DNA of 64,000 nucleotides from Anoplopoma fimbria (taxonomy: Eukaryota > Chordata > Actinopteri > Perciformes > Anoplopomatidae): contig NC_072469.1 in assembly GCF_027596085.1 (NCBI RefSeq), forward strand, positions 11,119,914 through 11,183,913, given 5' to 3'. Below are positions 36,002 through 48,760 of this stretch, piece by piece. The position numbers and the translations under genes were made by a program. The notes beneath the pieces are model-generated. The model was not told where the DNA came from, ran no database searches, and saw only the letters and a list, made by a program, of their open reading frames with translations. Position 1 is the first letter of the stretch; the number at the start of each line of letters is the position of its first letter.

Positions 36002-37010
36002 TTAACCCTTACATACTGTCAAATTTGACCCGTTTTGACATTTGACAGCTGTAAAAATCCCCTAAACGACATTCTTTTAGCCTGAAATTTGATGACTTTT
36101 CCTAAAGTGACCCAAAATACACAAAAATGAAAATATTTCAGAATGTTATTCTTTTGTACAGATGCTACAATTTACACTGAGGCTGTTTCGGGTCAAATTT
36201 GACCCGTATCTATTGAGATGGATTTTAGATCTACCAGTGTGGGTCAAATCAAGGAAAATGGTGGTTTTAGGGAATCTTGAAACTGTGAAACTGTACAGGC
36301 CATGTTTGTGTGTATTTTTTATGGGACAGGGGTGACAGAGTTCAAGGGGGACCTCGACACTGTCACGAGAACTGTCTGTGTTCCCACAACATTTGCCCAG
36401 GTTCCCGCAGAGACAGACACCTGCTGGTCTTTGAAGGGGCATGGGGGAATCTCGAAACAGTGAAATAGTAAAACAGCATAGGAGTGATCTTATATGGTGC
36501 ACAAAGGGAACAGAAGTCATCCAGAGGTCAGAGGGTGCCTTGTCACAGACACAAGATCTGCACCTGCACCTGCATAAAATAATCTACAAAGTAACAAATT
36601 TGAATCAATTTGGGTTGGGAGGGTGGTGGTGGTGGGTTCATAACATTATAAAGGTACCTGAGCTGCCATTTCAGTGACTGACGTCATGGCAGAAAGATTT
36701 AGTGTGCAACAGGCCCTTGATCTGTTCTTCCAGGATGAGGAGGATAGTGATTTGGAGGATGTGTCAGAGGAGAATGCAACTTCTGCCCTGCAAAGAAGGA
36801 CTGCAAAACAGGGACAACCTGCTGCAAATGTGGGAAATACATGTGCAAGTTCCACACACGTAAAGTTTCCTACCACTGCTTTGAATGCAGAGACTAGTTT
36901 AGAATAAGCATTTTATTATGTCACGTTTTGTGTTCTAAGTGGTAATTCCAACAGTTCCAGAATGTTCATGCCATTTTCAAATTCAATAAAATATATTTAA
37001 ATCAGCTTTT
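36002..37010 (+). mobile_element. piggyBac element, internally deleted, right end lost
   Basis: It starts TTAA + CCCTTACATACTGTCAAA with sub-terminal TTTGACCCG motifs, including the perfect 18-bp palindrome CGGGTCAAATTTGACCCG at 36189-36206. A fused transposase remnant and an AATAAA at 36985-36990 follow. No inverted terminus or second TTAA can be found before the hAT-leader copy that starts near 37045, so the right end is missing. Confidence 0.8.
36686..36897 (+). pseudogene. piggyBac transposase: N-terminus fused out of frame to C-terminal Cys-rich domain
   Basis: ATG at 36686 starts MAERFSVQQALDLFFQDEED, the acidic N-terminus of PGBD4-like transposases. About 29 codons later sequence from the far C-terminus begins. 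In another frame (36775-36897) it encodes the cysteine-rich zinc domain (CNFCPAKKDC, CCKCGKYMC, CFECRD) ending at the natural stop TAG 36895-36897. The roughly 500-codon DDD catalytic core between them is deleted. The C-terminal domain normally binds the inverted repeats, so only mobilisation by another copy could have occurred. Confidence 0.8.
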
Positions 37011-37044
37011 ATGTTTTTATGTCTTATGTAAAACAGAACATAAT

Positions 37045-37553
37045 AATGTGTAATAGTAGATGTTTTTCTCCAAAAACGAATGTTTTAAAACTTAAAAAAA
37101 ACACTCTCCCTGCTCTCTGAAACAGGGGGGGTCCTCCAAGTAATCTGCAAACGCAAGCTGTCATGAATCTAATATTTTTTTCAAGCTTGTTCGTTTGGCC
37201 AACCCATGTCATCATGACACGCAAGCTTTTTTTTTCGAGTCTTCAGGTCTGTTCGAAATGGAAGGTAGCTGCCTCGATGCCGTAATAGACAGGTGTATTA
37301 CAAGACATGTCTTTCGGGTGAAGGCATTTTCAAAAACCATTGGTTTCGAGCGGCCTTTTTAAGATAGTATTGCCGGTAATGTGTGACGTTGGTACGCTGC
37401 AAGAACGTTAGGCTATCTAACGTAGGCTAACGCGCTAATGTTAGACAGTTGGCTGACAGATCACATCAACCATTATTGCTGGTTACAATAACGGTGTTAT
37501 CGGATAGTACAGTGTCTATTTCTCGGTAACTTTTGAAAAATCTAAGCGAAAAA
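37045..37553 (+). repeat. Diverged second copy of the hAT leader region
   Basis: Read inverted, 37110-37553 aligns with 5704-6010. Shared blocks include GATAACACCGTTATTGTAAC, AATAGACACTGTACTATCCG and TTGGCCAAACGAACAAGCTT. It carries an extra segment of about 75-90 bp (37290-37380) absent from the first copy. The terminal repeat is missing. Confidence 0.8.
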
Positions 37554-37639
37554 CATATTTACATAAAAGACATGAGTTGTTGTCAACATAAACAATTGAT
37601 TGTTGTTTACTTTGCACATGAACATATTTGGGCCAAATA

Positions 37640-37900
37640 ACCCACTGTGTATGTAGTGACGTACGGTGAGGTTCGTGGCTGGTGAGGCACTGACTCTTTC
37701 AGAGTCAGATTTACAAATATATAAACCCAATAGAGTAGCTTAAATCACCCTTAAATTGGCAGCTTGCACATTGACAGCACCCTGAGGGTTTCTACCTTTT
37801 CCCATTATAATTTTATGAGTTAAATCGCAGAGACTATAACATCAGCTAGATAACTAGCTATCATTTCATGCAAATTGAACTCCATTTAATAATAACATAA
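37640..37900. repeat. Probable interspersed repeat fragment
   Basis: GACGTACGGTGAGGTTCGTG and GGCTGGTGAGGCACTGACT are phrases I associate with a common fish transposon end. I see no second copy or inverted end here, so this is tentative. Confidence 0.3.
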
Positions 37901-37926
37901 TAACATTCTAATAACATTGAAGCATA

Positions 37927-37982
37927 TGAATATATATATATATATATATATATATTTAAAAATATATATTCCCCGGGGAGCA

Positions 37983-38058
<76 letters not shown>

Positions 38059-38179
38059 TGCTGTTGAACCATATATTTACTTATGTACCACTTCAACAAT
38101 TCCACTACATCTTTTGTCTTTCCGCCACACATCTCATAGACTACTGGGACTTATACTGTTCTGCCCCTTATACAAACAT

Positions 38180-38265
<86 letters not shown>
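37927..38265. repeat. Microsatellite cluster: (TA)n, (ATT)n, (CA)n
   Basis: Three arrays in 340 bp: (AT)n 37927-37955, (ATT)n 37983-38055 (about 24 units) and (CA)n 38180-38265 (about 43 units). Confidence 0.95.
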
Positions 38266-38268
<3 letters not shown>

Positions 38269-39560
38269 ACATAACCCAATCTAATAGTAATCTACACTCA
38301 TTGACTTATCATTTAATTTCCTACGTCATTGTAACTGCTTGATTTTATTGTCTGAATGTCTGTTTTTTTAAGTCGGTCTTACATGTCTGTCACTTTATGT
38401 GTTGTTTTTTTTGTTGTTGTCACATCGCTTCACCAATAAAAAAAAAAAAGAAATAGAAAACTCATAAACCTTTGTTGACGCATTATAATCCTATTTATTT
38501 ATCATTGATTAGTTATTAGCTACATCCTATAAACCATTTATATAAAGCACATTATTACAAGGTGCTATATATAAAGCTTACACACAGTTATTTTGAGTGT
38601 TTTCCAGTTACAAACACAAGTTAAGTTAAGTATTGTCAACTTACTTAAGCTAAGAAAGTATTCTTGCATGTAGGGCAACTTTTATGGCACTGCATCAAGT
38701 ATTCTCCATCTAAGGGCACAAATAAGTGCTCTGCCTCTGGTTTTTTCTCCATTTTAAGAGCACCCTGCAAACTTAAAAAGTAAATTGCTGTCTAAACCAA
38801 ACCAAGTTAGTTCCTGTGAAGACGGAAGTTACATGTACCTTCCATGTCCCTCCATATCATTTCATTAAACACACACAGAGCTAAGGCAGAGGGTTTACAG
38901 CATCACATTGACAAAAACATAGTGGGCTTTCTGAAATCCAACATGGATAGACAGGTTATTAGCATTAACTAAGAAATTGTGTCATGATTATCATGCTGCT
39001 ATTAATTACCTCGTCACATGCGTCGGCTGGGAGAAACATAATGTCTGAACGTGTCCCTGTAACTTTGCTGAAGAGATTATTTATCATCATGGGTTGTAAT
39101 TATGCCTGGGGCTTGGCGCATTCAAATGGATTTGCTGTGGAGCTGATATCGTAAATGTTTGATGAGATGATTTCATTGATGTGTGACTGGCTTCGCATTA
39201 TAGCCACAGAGAGTGTCACAGGTTTCCTTCATCACTGATAGTGTTTGCCTCAATCACTGTTGATAAGATCGAGGACTGTGGGAGAGGGCTTTTCACAACA
39301 TAGCGATTCCACACAAATATCTCATTTGTCAAAGGTCAGCTGCCTGACACAAGTAGGGAGCAATTACCGTCTACAAGCCTGCATTCAATAAACAGACCTC
39401 ATGGGTCATTAAAGTGCTGCTGTGACAGAAGACACTGTGTCCGTCTGTGTCCTCAGATTTGTCTCAAGTCAAGTCACTTTTCCTTTCTGATGAGTAAAAA
39501 GCTCCACAAAAAGCATTTTCACATAAAAGATGATCACACTTCAGGAGGAGCTCCCGTCCT
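38266..39560. other. Intergenic sequence; 38980-39400 is a candidate conserved non-coding block
   Basis: 38790-38850 has a small piece of the CCAACCAAGT repeat. 38980-39400 is repeat-free and rich in motifs such as TAATTACC and TAATTATGCC. No gene seen. Confidence 0.3.
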
Positions 39561-39608
39561 TGACAGACAGACAGACAGACAGATATATATATATGTATAT
39601 ATATACAT
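39561..39608. repeat. Compound (GACA)n(TA)n microsatellite
   Basis: Five GACA units followed by TA repeats. Confidence 0.9.
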
Positions 39609-42542
39609 ACAGTATATGTATATACATACAGTAGAATTGCAATATGAGGAAACAGAGGGACATCGGGCTTAGTGCAAAAAACACTTGATTAACTTTGTTC
39701 TTGTTCTCAAGGGACTCATAGGAGTGATATGCGGCATTCATCAATATTTTAAATTTAGAATTTCCTCCTCATTACAAACTGAATTCATGAGTGCTCCGGA
39801 CTTTTCATACAATTAATTTACAGATAGTCCCCCCCTGGATAAACACTTTACAACCAACAATGAGAAAAAAAATGAATCTTAAGAAAACACTTTTTAAAGT
39901 TAAATTTTCTCTCTCATTATTTACGGTCTAATTGTAAGTTACCATTTTTCTTTTCTTTTGACCTCACAAAACCCAATATTTTGTAAATAATTCACATACT
40001 GAGGTATTATAACAAGGTTTTTATGTTATTTTGAACTGTTAAGATGATCTGCTGTATCCATCACCCACAACAGAACACTGGGTTAAGTATTCAAATGTAA
40101 TTCTCTGAAAGCATTTGGATAATAAAAATGTTCCAAAAATAACTACAACTAAAATAAACACAAGTGAATATAGAAAATACAACTTGATGTTAAATTAAAT
40201 GAAAAATAAATAAAGAACCTTTCCTTCTCTTTCTTGGTTTTAGATGTGTTTTACATAACAGATCATAGTTGCTGGAAAATGTTTACACGGCAACAGCTGC
40301 CTCAGGTTGGTGGCTGTCTGGGGGAACATCCTCCATTATAATGCTTAACAGTGTAACAGCACCTATTATGGAACATATACCCTCATCCATCTCTGTGACT
40401 GTCACATCCCCTTGACCAGCTACGTTATGGACCAGTACCATATTTTTGTGGGCCCCTTAACACCACTACACTCTCTCCTCTTACTCTTTGGTGACTTTGA
40501 AAGAATGTAACTTGTCCACAAATGGAGCAGAACAGGAAGCCCTTCTCTAGCGAGGGCCATTAGGAGGGCGATTCAGCTAATGATCAAGCTCATGAATGCT
40601 AACCTACTTATGTACTGGTGGTCAGCTTAAGCGAGCAGTTTAAGAATCTGCCTTGGGACACTCACACGAGCATGTCTCAACATATAAGGTGATAAAAATA
40701 GATTAGGATAAGAATAAAAAATAAATGTTCTTGGATGAGGCCTGTTGTTTGGTAAATGAGGTGCAGTCATTCATGAAGAATATGGGTTGGAGTCTACCTG
40801 GTGCCACCAACATCTGATAGGAACTGGACCACGCAAAGCTCCTCTCTACTGTGAAAACACATGCAAGACCCATGACTCACAGATATCCTTCACACAGAGG
40901 GGGAAGAAGGAAGAGAGCACGTTGTAAGGGCACCTATGAACAACGACAGTCTCCTGTTTCCATTGGTTACAATAACATTGTAAAGGGATCGCTGAGACAG
41001 GGAAATCTCTACAGCCGTGTCGGACAGGGCAAGAAAAGAAAGGTCAGAAATGATGTCAACTGCAGTAAACAACCGTCTAGCCAGATTATATAAACCACCG
41101 ACCTTGCAGGTAAAACTGTTTGGATAATAGTTTTTACTGTTTGTCTGTGTGTTTTTGCAAGAATTGCTTATTTTTATCCACATCTTTAGATCTCAGCAAT
41201 TACCTTGTTGAGCTCAGTGCTATTACCAATGGTTGCTGATGGTAAAAACTTAAAAAAGTAAAAAGTAACAAATCACATTTATCCGTTAATTCTTTGAAAC
41301 TTTGTAGATAGCGGCAAAAGAAAAAGTCATTAGTGATTAGAGGTGTGTATCTTCACTGGCCTCACAATTCAACTACTATTCACCTGTCTTTATTTGAACG
41401 TAAACCCTTTCTCGATGCATCTCAATTTATCACACCCTCATTTTTCTTTATAGCTGCACATGGCTACTTTTTCAGCAATTAATTCAAGCATTTAGATAAA
41501 CCTGGACTCCCTTTTTGTTGAAAAGTCAGACAGCAACAGCCTATAATATAAAAAGCTGCCTCAGGTTTACCCCTTAGCACCTTGAATTGAAAAAGAAACA
41601 TCAAATCAGAGCAGAAAGTTACCGTCATTTGCACTTTTTCTTCTGTCCAATAGATGAAGTGAGAATGCAGGTGATTTGGTGGTTGACTAGAATCAACTCC
41701 TCTTTTCTTTAAAAACTCATTTTCATCCTGATCTGAGACAGCAGCTCAGCGCAGCTTTTTGTAAGAGTTAAACTGCTTTTTTAACGCTGAGCGCTTCTCG
41801 TTTTTACAGCAGTGCACTGAAGACACTGAGTTGAAAAAAGGCATTTGTGTTTTGATCGCATTGCAGTGGCTTTTGCTGGATAGCTGGAGCTATGTGACTT
41901 TACAAACCATAGTAACCCTGATCCAAACAGAAAACAGCAGTAGGAAACTTAATCAGCCAATTGATAAGTTATTTTAATACATTTGAACTGTACTATTAAC
42001 TGTTGTACTAACATTAGCACTTATCCAGCAATTGCCTAGCAACAATGGAAAAAACACAGCAGTCTGATTGGGCAGCAGAACGGCAGTGTGGTGCACCACA
42101 CATTTTCCACCTGCAACATGCTCCGTCTGAACAGGGACTTCTACAAGGGCCATGAGTTTTTCATGCAATGTTCTGGGTTCCTTTTATACCTAAACACATT
42201 GCTCAGAGCAGACATGCCTTGTTCCCTTGATAATGAAGATGACCCATATGCTAATTTATCAGTAACTGCTTTCAGCTCGGCCATAGATCTGAGGGGAAAA
42301 TTCTACATGCAATGAAAACCTGTCGTCGTTAAGGTCATCCTGCTTTGCTACCACATTGATTTCTTAAGTGATGTAAGTTGTTAAGCCAAAGCTGCTGCAA
42401 ACATGCTGAGAAGGTATGCACTTGACAAGCATTTTGTATTTAATTAGAAAAAGCAACTGTTAGTCAGTGGTTTGTCATATGAAATGACAGATGTGGAGTT
42501 CCTCAGTTAAATGTGTGTTAGCTAATCCAGCATTCTATCCAT
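39609..42542. other. Intergenic sequence, no gene seen
   Basis: About 2.9 kb of largely unique sequence. Frames at 40851-41093 and 42088-42315 are open but have no recognisable motif or splice context. Confidence 0.45.
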
Positions 42543-42590
42543 GAATAAGATAAAATAAGATAAGATAAGATACGATAAGATAATCCTTTA
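42543..42590 (-). repeat. LINE/SINE-type tail fragment (AAGATAA repeats)
   Basis: AAGATAAGATAAGATACGATAAGATAATCCTTTATTAG matches, inverted, the extreme tail of the elements at 27843 and 59352; only the tail is present. The quoted string is given here in part: the repeat unit is GATAA and the core is AATCCTTTATTAG. Confidence 0.6.
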
Positions 42591-43114
42591 TTAGATTGGA
42601 GTAAAGGTGGCTAGGAGGGTAGAGTTTAAATCCACTCTTACCTGTTTGGGTTCCAGTTCTTGTTCTATTCTGTACAATGCCATTTCAAGCATGAATTTTA
42701 AAGCTGTCTGTCATGATGTTGTTTTCATTACAATGACTTGTATTTATTCATACAAAGGCTGTGTGCAAACATTCCACTGAATATTTTCCATTGGAACCCA
42801 AATGGAGCTTTGTAATCTCTGGGTTAGTTTTCAAAAGACATTGTTGCTGGACTAGCTGCTTTGTGGCCACAATTAAAGCTGCACTTATCCTTACTTTTTT
42901 TATAATGGGTCAAAAGTCACTCTGCAGCTCCCCTCAACTAAGACGCATTTGAGTGTCTTTTAGGTCACTTTTGGGAGTTTTACTGCCCACAACTTTAATG
43001 TTTTGTTCCAGTCTTACAGCTCTCATCATCCTGGGTTTTGCCTGTGAAATAGCACCAGGTTGATACAAACCCACTTGCTAACATGTTGCTAGGTAGCGCA
43101 TAGCACTAACATGT

Positions 43115-43610
43115 TGTAACGGTGGTGGCAAAGGAAAGAGTCGAACCCAGATGAACAACGGACAGAGAGTCAAGAGTAGCATAAAAGTTTGAGTTCGATT
43201 TATTTAAAAAAAATAGGCAAGGGTCAAAACCAGGAGAACAGGCAAGGGTTGAGGCAGTTGGATCCTGCAAAAACAGAAATAATGCTGGAAAGCAGACTAG
43301 AAAATGTGGTGAGGACTAATGGATGTGAGCTGCAGGACTAATTGAGGGATGAGGAGCAGGTGAGTATATCAGGGGAAATGGTTACTGCAGGACAGGATTG
43401 ATAGCTGATCTTGAATGACATGGAGAGTTAGTATATTGCAGAGTAAACAACAGGCTGAACAGCTAGGAGCTGGATGGAGTTGTGGCAGCTGTTAACTTTG
43501 ATTGCCATGATACCACCTCATGTGAAGACCGGCAGCAGAGTTGTGTAGTGGAGCAGCTGAACTGATGGAGTACTATGTTGCCTGCAAGCACTGACTGTCA
43601 CAGGTAACTC
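43115..43610. repeat. Probable interspersed repeat (GAACCCAGATG...GGCAAGGGTC type)
   Basis: Phrases such as AGTCGAACCCAGATGAACAA, GGCAAGGGTCAAAACCAGGA and GAACAGCTAGGAGCTG recur widely in fish genomes in my recollection. No second copy lies in this window, so class and ends are unknown. Confidence 0.4.
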
Positions 43611-43759
43611 TACCAATTTCCAGTTAGCAGCAGAGACGAAGAGCTTAAAACGCAGGTTTTAAACTCTTCTGAAGGAATAATCTAATGAAAACCTAACCTG
43701 ACACGTAAGATAGTTTGATACACAAAACAATTTGAAACTCTTTGGAAAATCGCAGGCAC

Positions 43760-43960
43760 ATTAAAAAAAATATGTGGCAGGTGATTGGGTGAACAAACAC
43801 CAATCTTTCAGCCAGGAGACTGCTATGTTTATTCATCATTTACCTTTCATACGTCATTATCTGCACTTCCTTTTGTTACCTAAACCTAGCTTAGTATTTC
43901 ACAATCTTTTCCTAAACCCAACCAAGTAGATAAGTTCCTGTGGGGATAATCGTGTTGCTA
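43760..43960 (+). repeat. Dispersed repeat with CCTAAACC blocks, copy 3
   Basis: Contains GGTGATTGGGTGAACAAACA, CAATCTTTCAGCCAGGAGAC and two CCTAAACC[CT]A blocks in the same order as 22980-23290. Confidence 0.55.
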
Positions 43961-45617
43961 CTTAGTAATCTTTTCTCAACATGGTGGCTTTTATTATGTC
44001 AATAAAACAGACTGGCAGCTATATCCATGTGAAGGGTGATTCAAGTAAGTTGACTAGTAGACTGTAGCCTACATTTGTCTCCTCTCTACACTGAGATGGA
44101 CAACAATTAAATGACTGTCAATCAAAGCTCAGCTCCAGAGAAAGAGAAAGGGAGAAGGTGATGGAGATGAAGAGAAGGAATACCCATGGTGACCAGGGTA
44201 AGATTAGCATTATATCCCTGTGCTGTTCAACACTTGATCACCTCACCTGATCCTATTCAGACCATGTCAGTAATACAGATATATTTATGATTGTAGTGTG
44301 GATCAGTCATGGCAATCTAATTCTCATGTATTACTGCTTATAAGGTTTTAAAGCTATTGTTATCCACATTTCACCCTCAAAACATCTTTAAATTAACATA
44401 TTTGGATCAGGACAATCAAACATTTAAGTAAGCCTTAGCTCAGTTTGGGACCTCTGTTTTTCTAAAACCCTGCGTATGGCCATGGTCACAAACACCTAAA
44501 CCACTCACGCAGCAGCCAGGAGCTCCTCACAGGAGGCTGATTTGTTTGGACACAAACGCATTACTTGAAACCTTACAAGATGAATTTGTGTGTGATCTTG
44601 ATATATTGCAAGAATCCAGCTGCTGTGCAAGGTAACTGAAAAACTTTATTGAGTATCAAACACTCACTCCCTGTAGGCTAGAGATGTTTGTAGGACTGGA
44701 TGTGTGTGGTGTTGCAGTTACATTTATTATTGCTTAAAAAAAAAGTCATCTATCTAAGTGGGAAAAATGCAGTTCTGATTCTGAACCAGCCCTAAAGCTA
44801 ACTTCTCAAAAAAGCAGAACTCACTTTGATCATACTGCAGTCAGGAACACTCACGTCAAAGATTTTTTATCCATTTATTGCAACAATGGAAATACAACAA
44901 AACCCTAGTCCATCAACCAATGGGTGACATCAATGTTAAAAAGGTCCACTTATTCTATACAGTCTATGTCCACAGCAGAGACACAAAGTATCAAGTATGA
45001 CTCTGTATTCTATACTTTCTCATTGTCAACCAATCCCATGTGAAGATCCAAACCAACAATGAATCTATCTGCTAACAAATATTTTTCCTCTATTAGAACT
45101 AAATTATTGTCTTCCTCTCCTGCCATAGAGTTCCATTTTTGTCCAGATACTATTAAACACAAATCAATGAGCCACACTGTTGCACTGTGTGACATGTTCC
45201 TTCATTACAATGAACATTTACACTGTAGTTGATTGTGACTCGGTCCTGCTGCTTCAAATACTCACTCGAGAACCAAATGTGTATTAATTCGCTGTTGAAA
45301 ATAGTCCCTAAAATATGCACTATTTCATCCTCTTTTGTGTAACTTTTGATAAAAACTACAGTGACCAGCTGAAACTTCAAAGTCTTTTCTTGAAAATGAA
45401 ACTCCATGTAAGTCTGCTTTGTTGTTTGATTGACAGGTGTCAGCCTGTTGCTGTCAGCCCTGATGGTAGGTCATCCCACCTAGACTTCCTCCCTCCACAA
45501 ACCTGTGGGTGACATTCTGAGGAACCATAGTCACGCTTTTCCACAGTCTTAAAGAGTACACACACTGGGGGCGTGAAGAATAAACCATACAAAAATGAGA
45601 AATACTGGCCTGCAAAT
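43961..45617. other. Intergenic sequence, no gene seen
   Basis: No recognisable coding or repeat structure. Confidence 0.45.
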
Positions 45618-45896
45618 ATTATGGGATCTCCGGCTGTTATGTGAAATGTCAAATGCAAGGGGTGGATCTGGTCTGTCCTGTCTTTGCCAAGGTTGAAAAG
45701 TGTAAATAAGTTTGCCGTCTTGATTTGGACTAGGAGCAACTCAACCCAATGCCTTTCATTTGTGAAAAAATCAACCTCTTTTGGGGAAAAAATGTTGCTC
45801 TTTCACAGCGTAATAAATGCGTTCTTTGTGAAAGTATCCATGACAAAAACTGTTTAAAATACAATGCATGCAAATGAATCGCACAAAAGAAAAAAA
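45618..45896 (+). repeat. 279-bp inverted duplicate, left copy
   Basis: Matches the reverse complement of 50298-50576 with, by my count, one substitution (45715-45717 GCC versus GCT) and one A-run length difference. The ends are not inverted repeats of each other and no flanking duplication is visible. On its minus strand it carries an octamer ATTTGCAT and an 8-bp stem CTTTCACA/TGTGAAAG. Identity unknown. Confidence 0.9.
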
Positions 45897-47391
45897 ACTG
45901 ATGTGTGAAGGTATATTTCTTAAATAAAGCCAACAACAAGTCAAATCTGTTGTGCCTTAGTGGTGGTGTTTTGAAGCTTACCCTGACCTGCCTCTTAAAA
46001 GGCTCAAGAGTAGTTCCCTACCAATAAAGTAAAACCTTCCATTAAAAGTTCATCAGCTCTATTTTGTATTTCTCACTTTCATAGATGACATTCTCCTTGC
46101 ATCAAAATTAAAAAGACACCACAGGCTCTCACCTGTCTCACCAACCTCACACACTGCTCAAACACCACGACTGCCTCACTCTGACATCGGGCTGCTTTAG
46201 GAATGATGTGACACTGAGCTCCGAGGTTGCTGATGATAAGAAGAACTGAGAGAACTTTTAAAAAAACAGAGCAGTGAAGCACAAAATAAAAATAAGCAGT
46301 AAATTCAGAAGAACTACATTTGCACTTTGTTAATGTTAAAACTATGTAAATACCCTCCCTGTTTACACCGCACACACTCGTGTTGTAGATATTGCTCGCT
46401 GCGATGGGAGCTTTGGGTCTTATTGATATGCCAGTTGTTCCCCACAACCAGACATTATAACCAAGAAACCTTGGGAAGCAAGATAACGAGAGATGAGACA
46501 GTTTGGTAGAAAGCATTATTATTGTGGCAGTCACATTAATGAACATTACTGAACGCACAGGCAATTAATTACTGCTTGCATCATCACCCTGGAAAAAGTG
46601 TTTAATTATTTTTTGATGCACTCTGTTGCACTCAGCGAGCCTCGTGGAGTGTGCTTGGGCTGACAAAATGGATGCTGGCAGGGAACCAGCTAAACTGTGG
46701 TTTCACTGCCTAATGGCTATTGTACTGGCAGGGCAGATGGTATTTCTTGACAGTGGAGATACACCGAGGTCTGCTGCAGCAGAGGTGACACTGCTTCTCT
46801 TTAAAGGTTTCTATTTTTTTCCCCCTGATGATCAATGGTCTGCAGTAGCCAAACAGGGCACATAACACTGCAGATACGGATGTTCTTCTTTGAACTGATT
46901 AAAGCTGCTCCAAAGAAAAAAAACTCTTCTAAACAAGACAGTAGCAACGCTTTTAGAAACACTGAAGTCAGTTGTCCAAGTTCCCTCTACTTCCAGGAAG
47001 GCACAAAAAGTGTGTTTAGTGCTTTATTTATTTTGATAATTTGTTTTATTGTCTGTAAATTTCCATTTTTGCACCATTGAGGTCAACAACCACCTGATAC
47101 TGATACATGTGGTTGTGAAATGCTGAAACTTTTCTCTTTTATTCCTCCAAACTAAATCACTAAATGGGTTTCGCTTTCTTTTTTTTAAATTTATTTTCTT
47201 GGTATTTTCGCTTTATTTTGATAGTGAGTGAGAAACAGGAACAAGAGCGGATGTCAAAGGGACTTGGATCCAGCCCATTGAGGCCAGGACTCAGCCTGAA
47301 TGGTATGCCATTTCTTAGTGCCTTTAGTATGTTACTTTTGGTTCACAAAGCACATGTACAGCCGTCTCCTAGGGGAAAGTCTTGTGTTTGT
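45897..47391. other. Intergenic sequence; 46500-46760 candidate conserved block
   Basis: A minus-strand frame 46564-46079 includes a hydrophobic stretch and Cys residues before a good donor (CAG|GTGAGA at 46131-46133), but I recognise no protein and call no gene. 46500-46760 has regulatory-like texture (AATTAATTACTGC, TTTAATTATT). Confidence 0.3.
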
Positions 47392-47462
47392 CCCATCCAT
47401 CCATCCATCCATCCATCCATCCATCCATCCATCCATCCATCCATCCATCCATCCATCCATCC
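47392..47462. repeat. (CCAT)n microsatellite
   Basis: About 17 CATC tetranucleotides; it creates Ile-His-Pro-Ser open frames in all three forward phases. Confidence 0.96.
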
Positions 47463-48049
47463 ACCAGGACCTCCTCCATACATTCACCTATGCTCACATT
47501 CATTAAATCTATTTATGATACCTTAAAGACAAAAGTAATCCAGGAGAAAATAGGTTTCCCAATGCAGTTTTCTTTGGGAATGTAACTTTGAGGAAACCAT
47601 GTTAAAAAACACCATTTGACATGGCTGACAAGTAAGTTAATTGCCCACTTTGATCCTTAAAGGATAAGAATGATTGAATAGTATCTATGTACATACAATG
47701 CATTGCCACACCCACCCTACTACAATCAGGAGAGTGTCTACAAGAGCCTTATACACTATGGAGTAAATGTCTCTTTGTGTTAACAACAACACATAAACAC
47801 ATACTGTAACAAACTAATATCAATACAAGCACACCCTGTGTGTTTATGAGACTGGCACTTAATGGAATTCCTCAACCTAACATTCAGAGAGGTGTGTTCA
47901 CTGGCTCTTCACTTATCATTGTATTTTTATATTCAGTTCTGCGATCCATTTCTGAAATAATAAGCCTTCTAAAGCATTTTCACTTTCTTATGATCATCTG
48001 TTTTAAATGTTTATGTTTAAAGAACAGATGTTTTATTTAATTGGATTAT

Positions 48050-48491
48050 GGCGGCTTACCACCTAAATATTTTTTCGGGGGAATCAATTCAATATTTTGT
48101 GGTCGCTGTAGTGTGTTCTAGGGAGACATTCCAGCTGAATATGTTAAAACATGTATCTAATAGATATCATCATGGAACTCCCCCAGTTGATTACTTACAT
48201 TAAGGCAATTGTATGTCCATGACATAAATGTGACCATTGGATAAAGCCAGGTTAAAAAATATGTACATTTTAGTGATATATGTTTTTACACATTTTGTAT
48301 TTCTTTGGATCACTCCATTAATCAGAAAATACTGTCAGCCATAAAATAAAATAAAATCTTTTCCATGTTGAGTAATACAATATTGTATAAATCAGACTAT
48401 GAATAATATATGAACAAACCCCTCTGTAAACCTTCAAAGTATAAAAAGATTATGATTACTGTGAAACAATTAATTTAGAGAAAACAGCCTT

Positions 48492-48535
<44 letters not shown>

Positions 48536-48760
48536 AAAATGACATACATTTTGAAGACACTACAGGTGGATAGGGTTAAAAAACATAACCAATAGATATC
48601 AACATGAAACTTCCTCAGTTATTTACTTATATTAAGACACCTTTTTTAGTATTACAAGTTCTCTGACAATGTTACGTTTCAATATGCAAAGAAGGCATCA
48701 TCTAATTGTAACTTTTTGGTGAGTTAAGGAGAGATCTACAGACCCATAAAGAAAAGTAGT
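48050..48760. repeat. Dispersed repeat family R, copy 1, with internal (TA)n at 48494-48532
   Basis: Shares with 54840-55460, in order, TATGAACAAACCCCTCTGTA, ACATACATTTTGAAGACACT (ACATACATTTTAAG in the other), a CATGAAACTTCC...AGTTA block and a CAATATGCAAA-GAGGCAT block. A further piece is at 51985-52115, inverted. Looks like an old non-autonomous element. Confidence 0.65.

Noticed and set aside
40851..41183. Overlapping 80-97-codon frames on both strands
   Set aside because: No motif, no splice context and basic low-information sequence; chance.
45730..45939. Open frame shared by the two inverted duplicates (about 70-100 codons)
   Set aside because: An A-run length difference between the copies shifts the frame, and the composition is not protein-like; a duplicated non-coding segment explains it.
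46079..46564. 161-codon minus-strand frame with hydrophobic stretch and a good splice donor
   Set aside because: No start codon near the hydrophobic part and no family recognised. Left as a note in the intergenic entry, not called.
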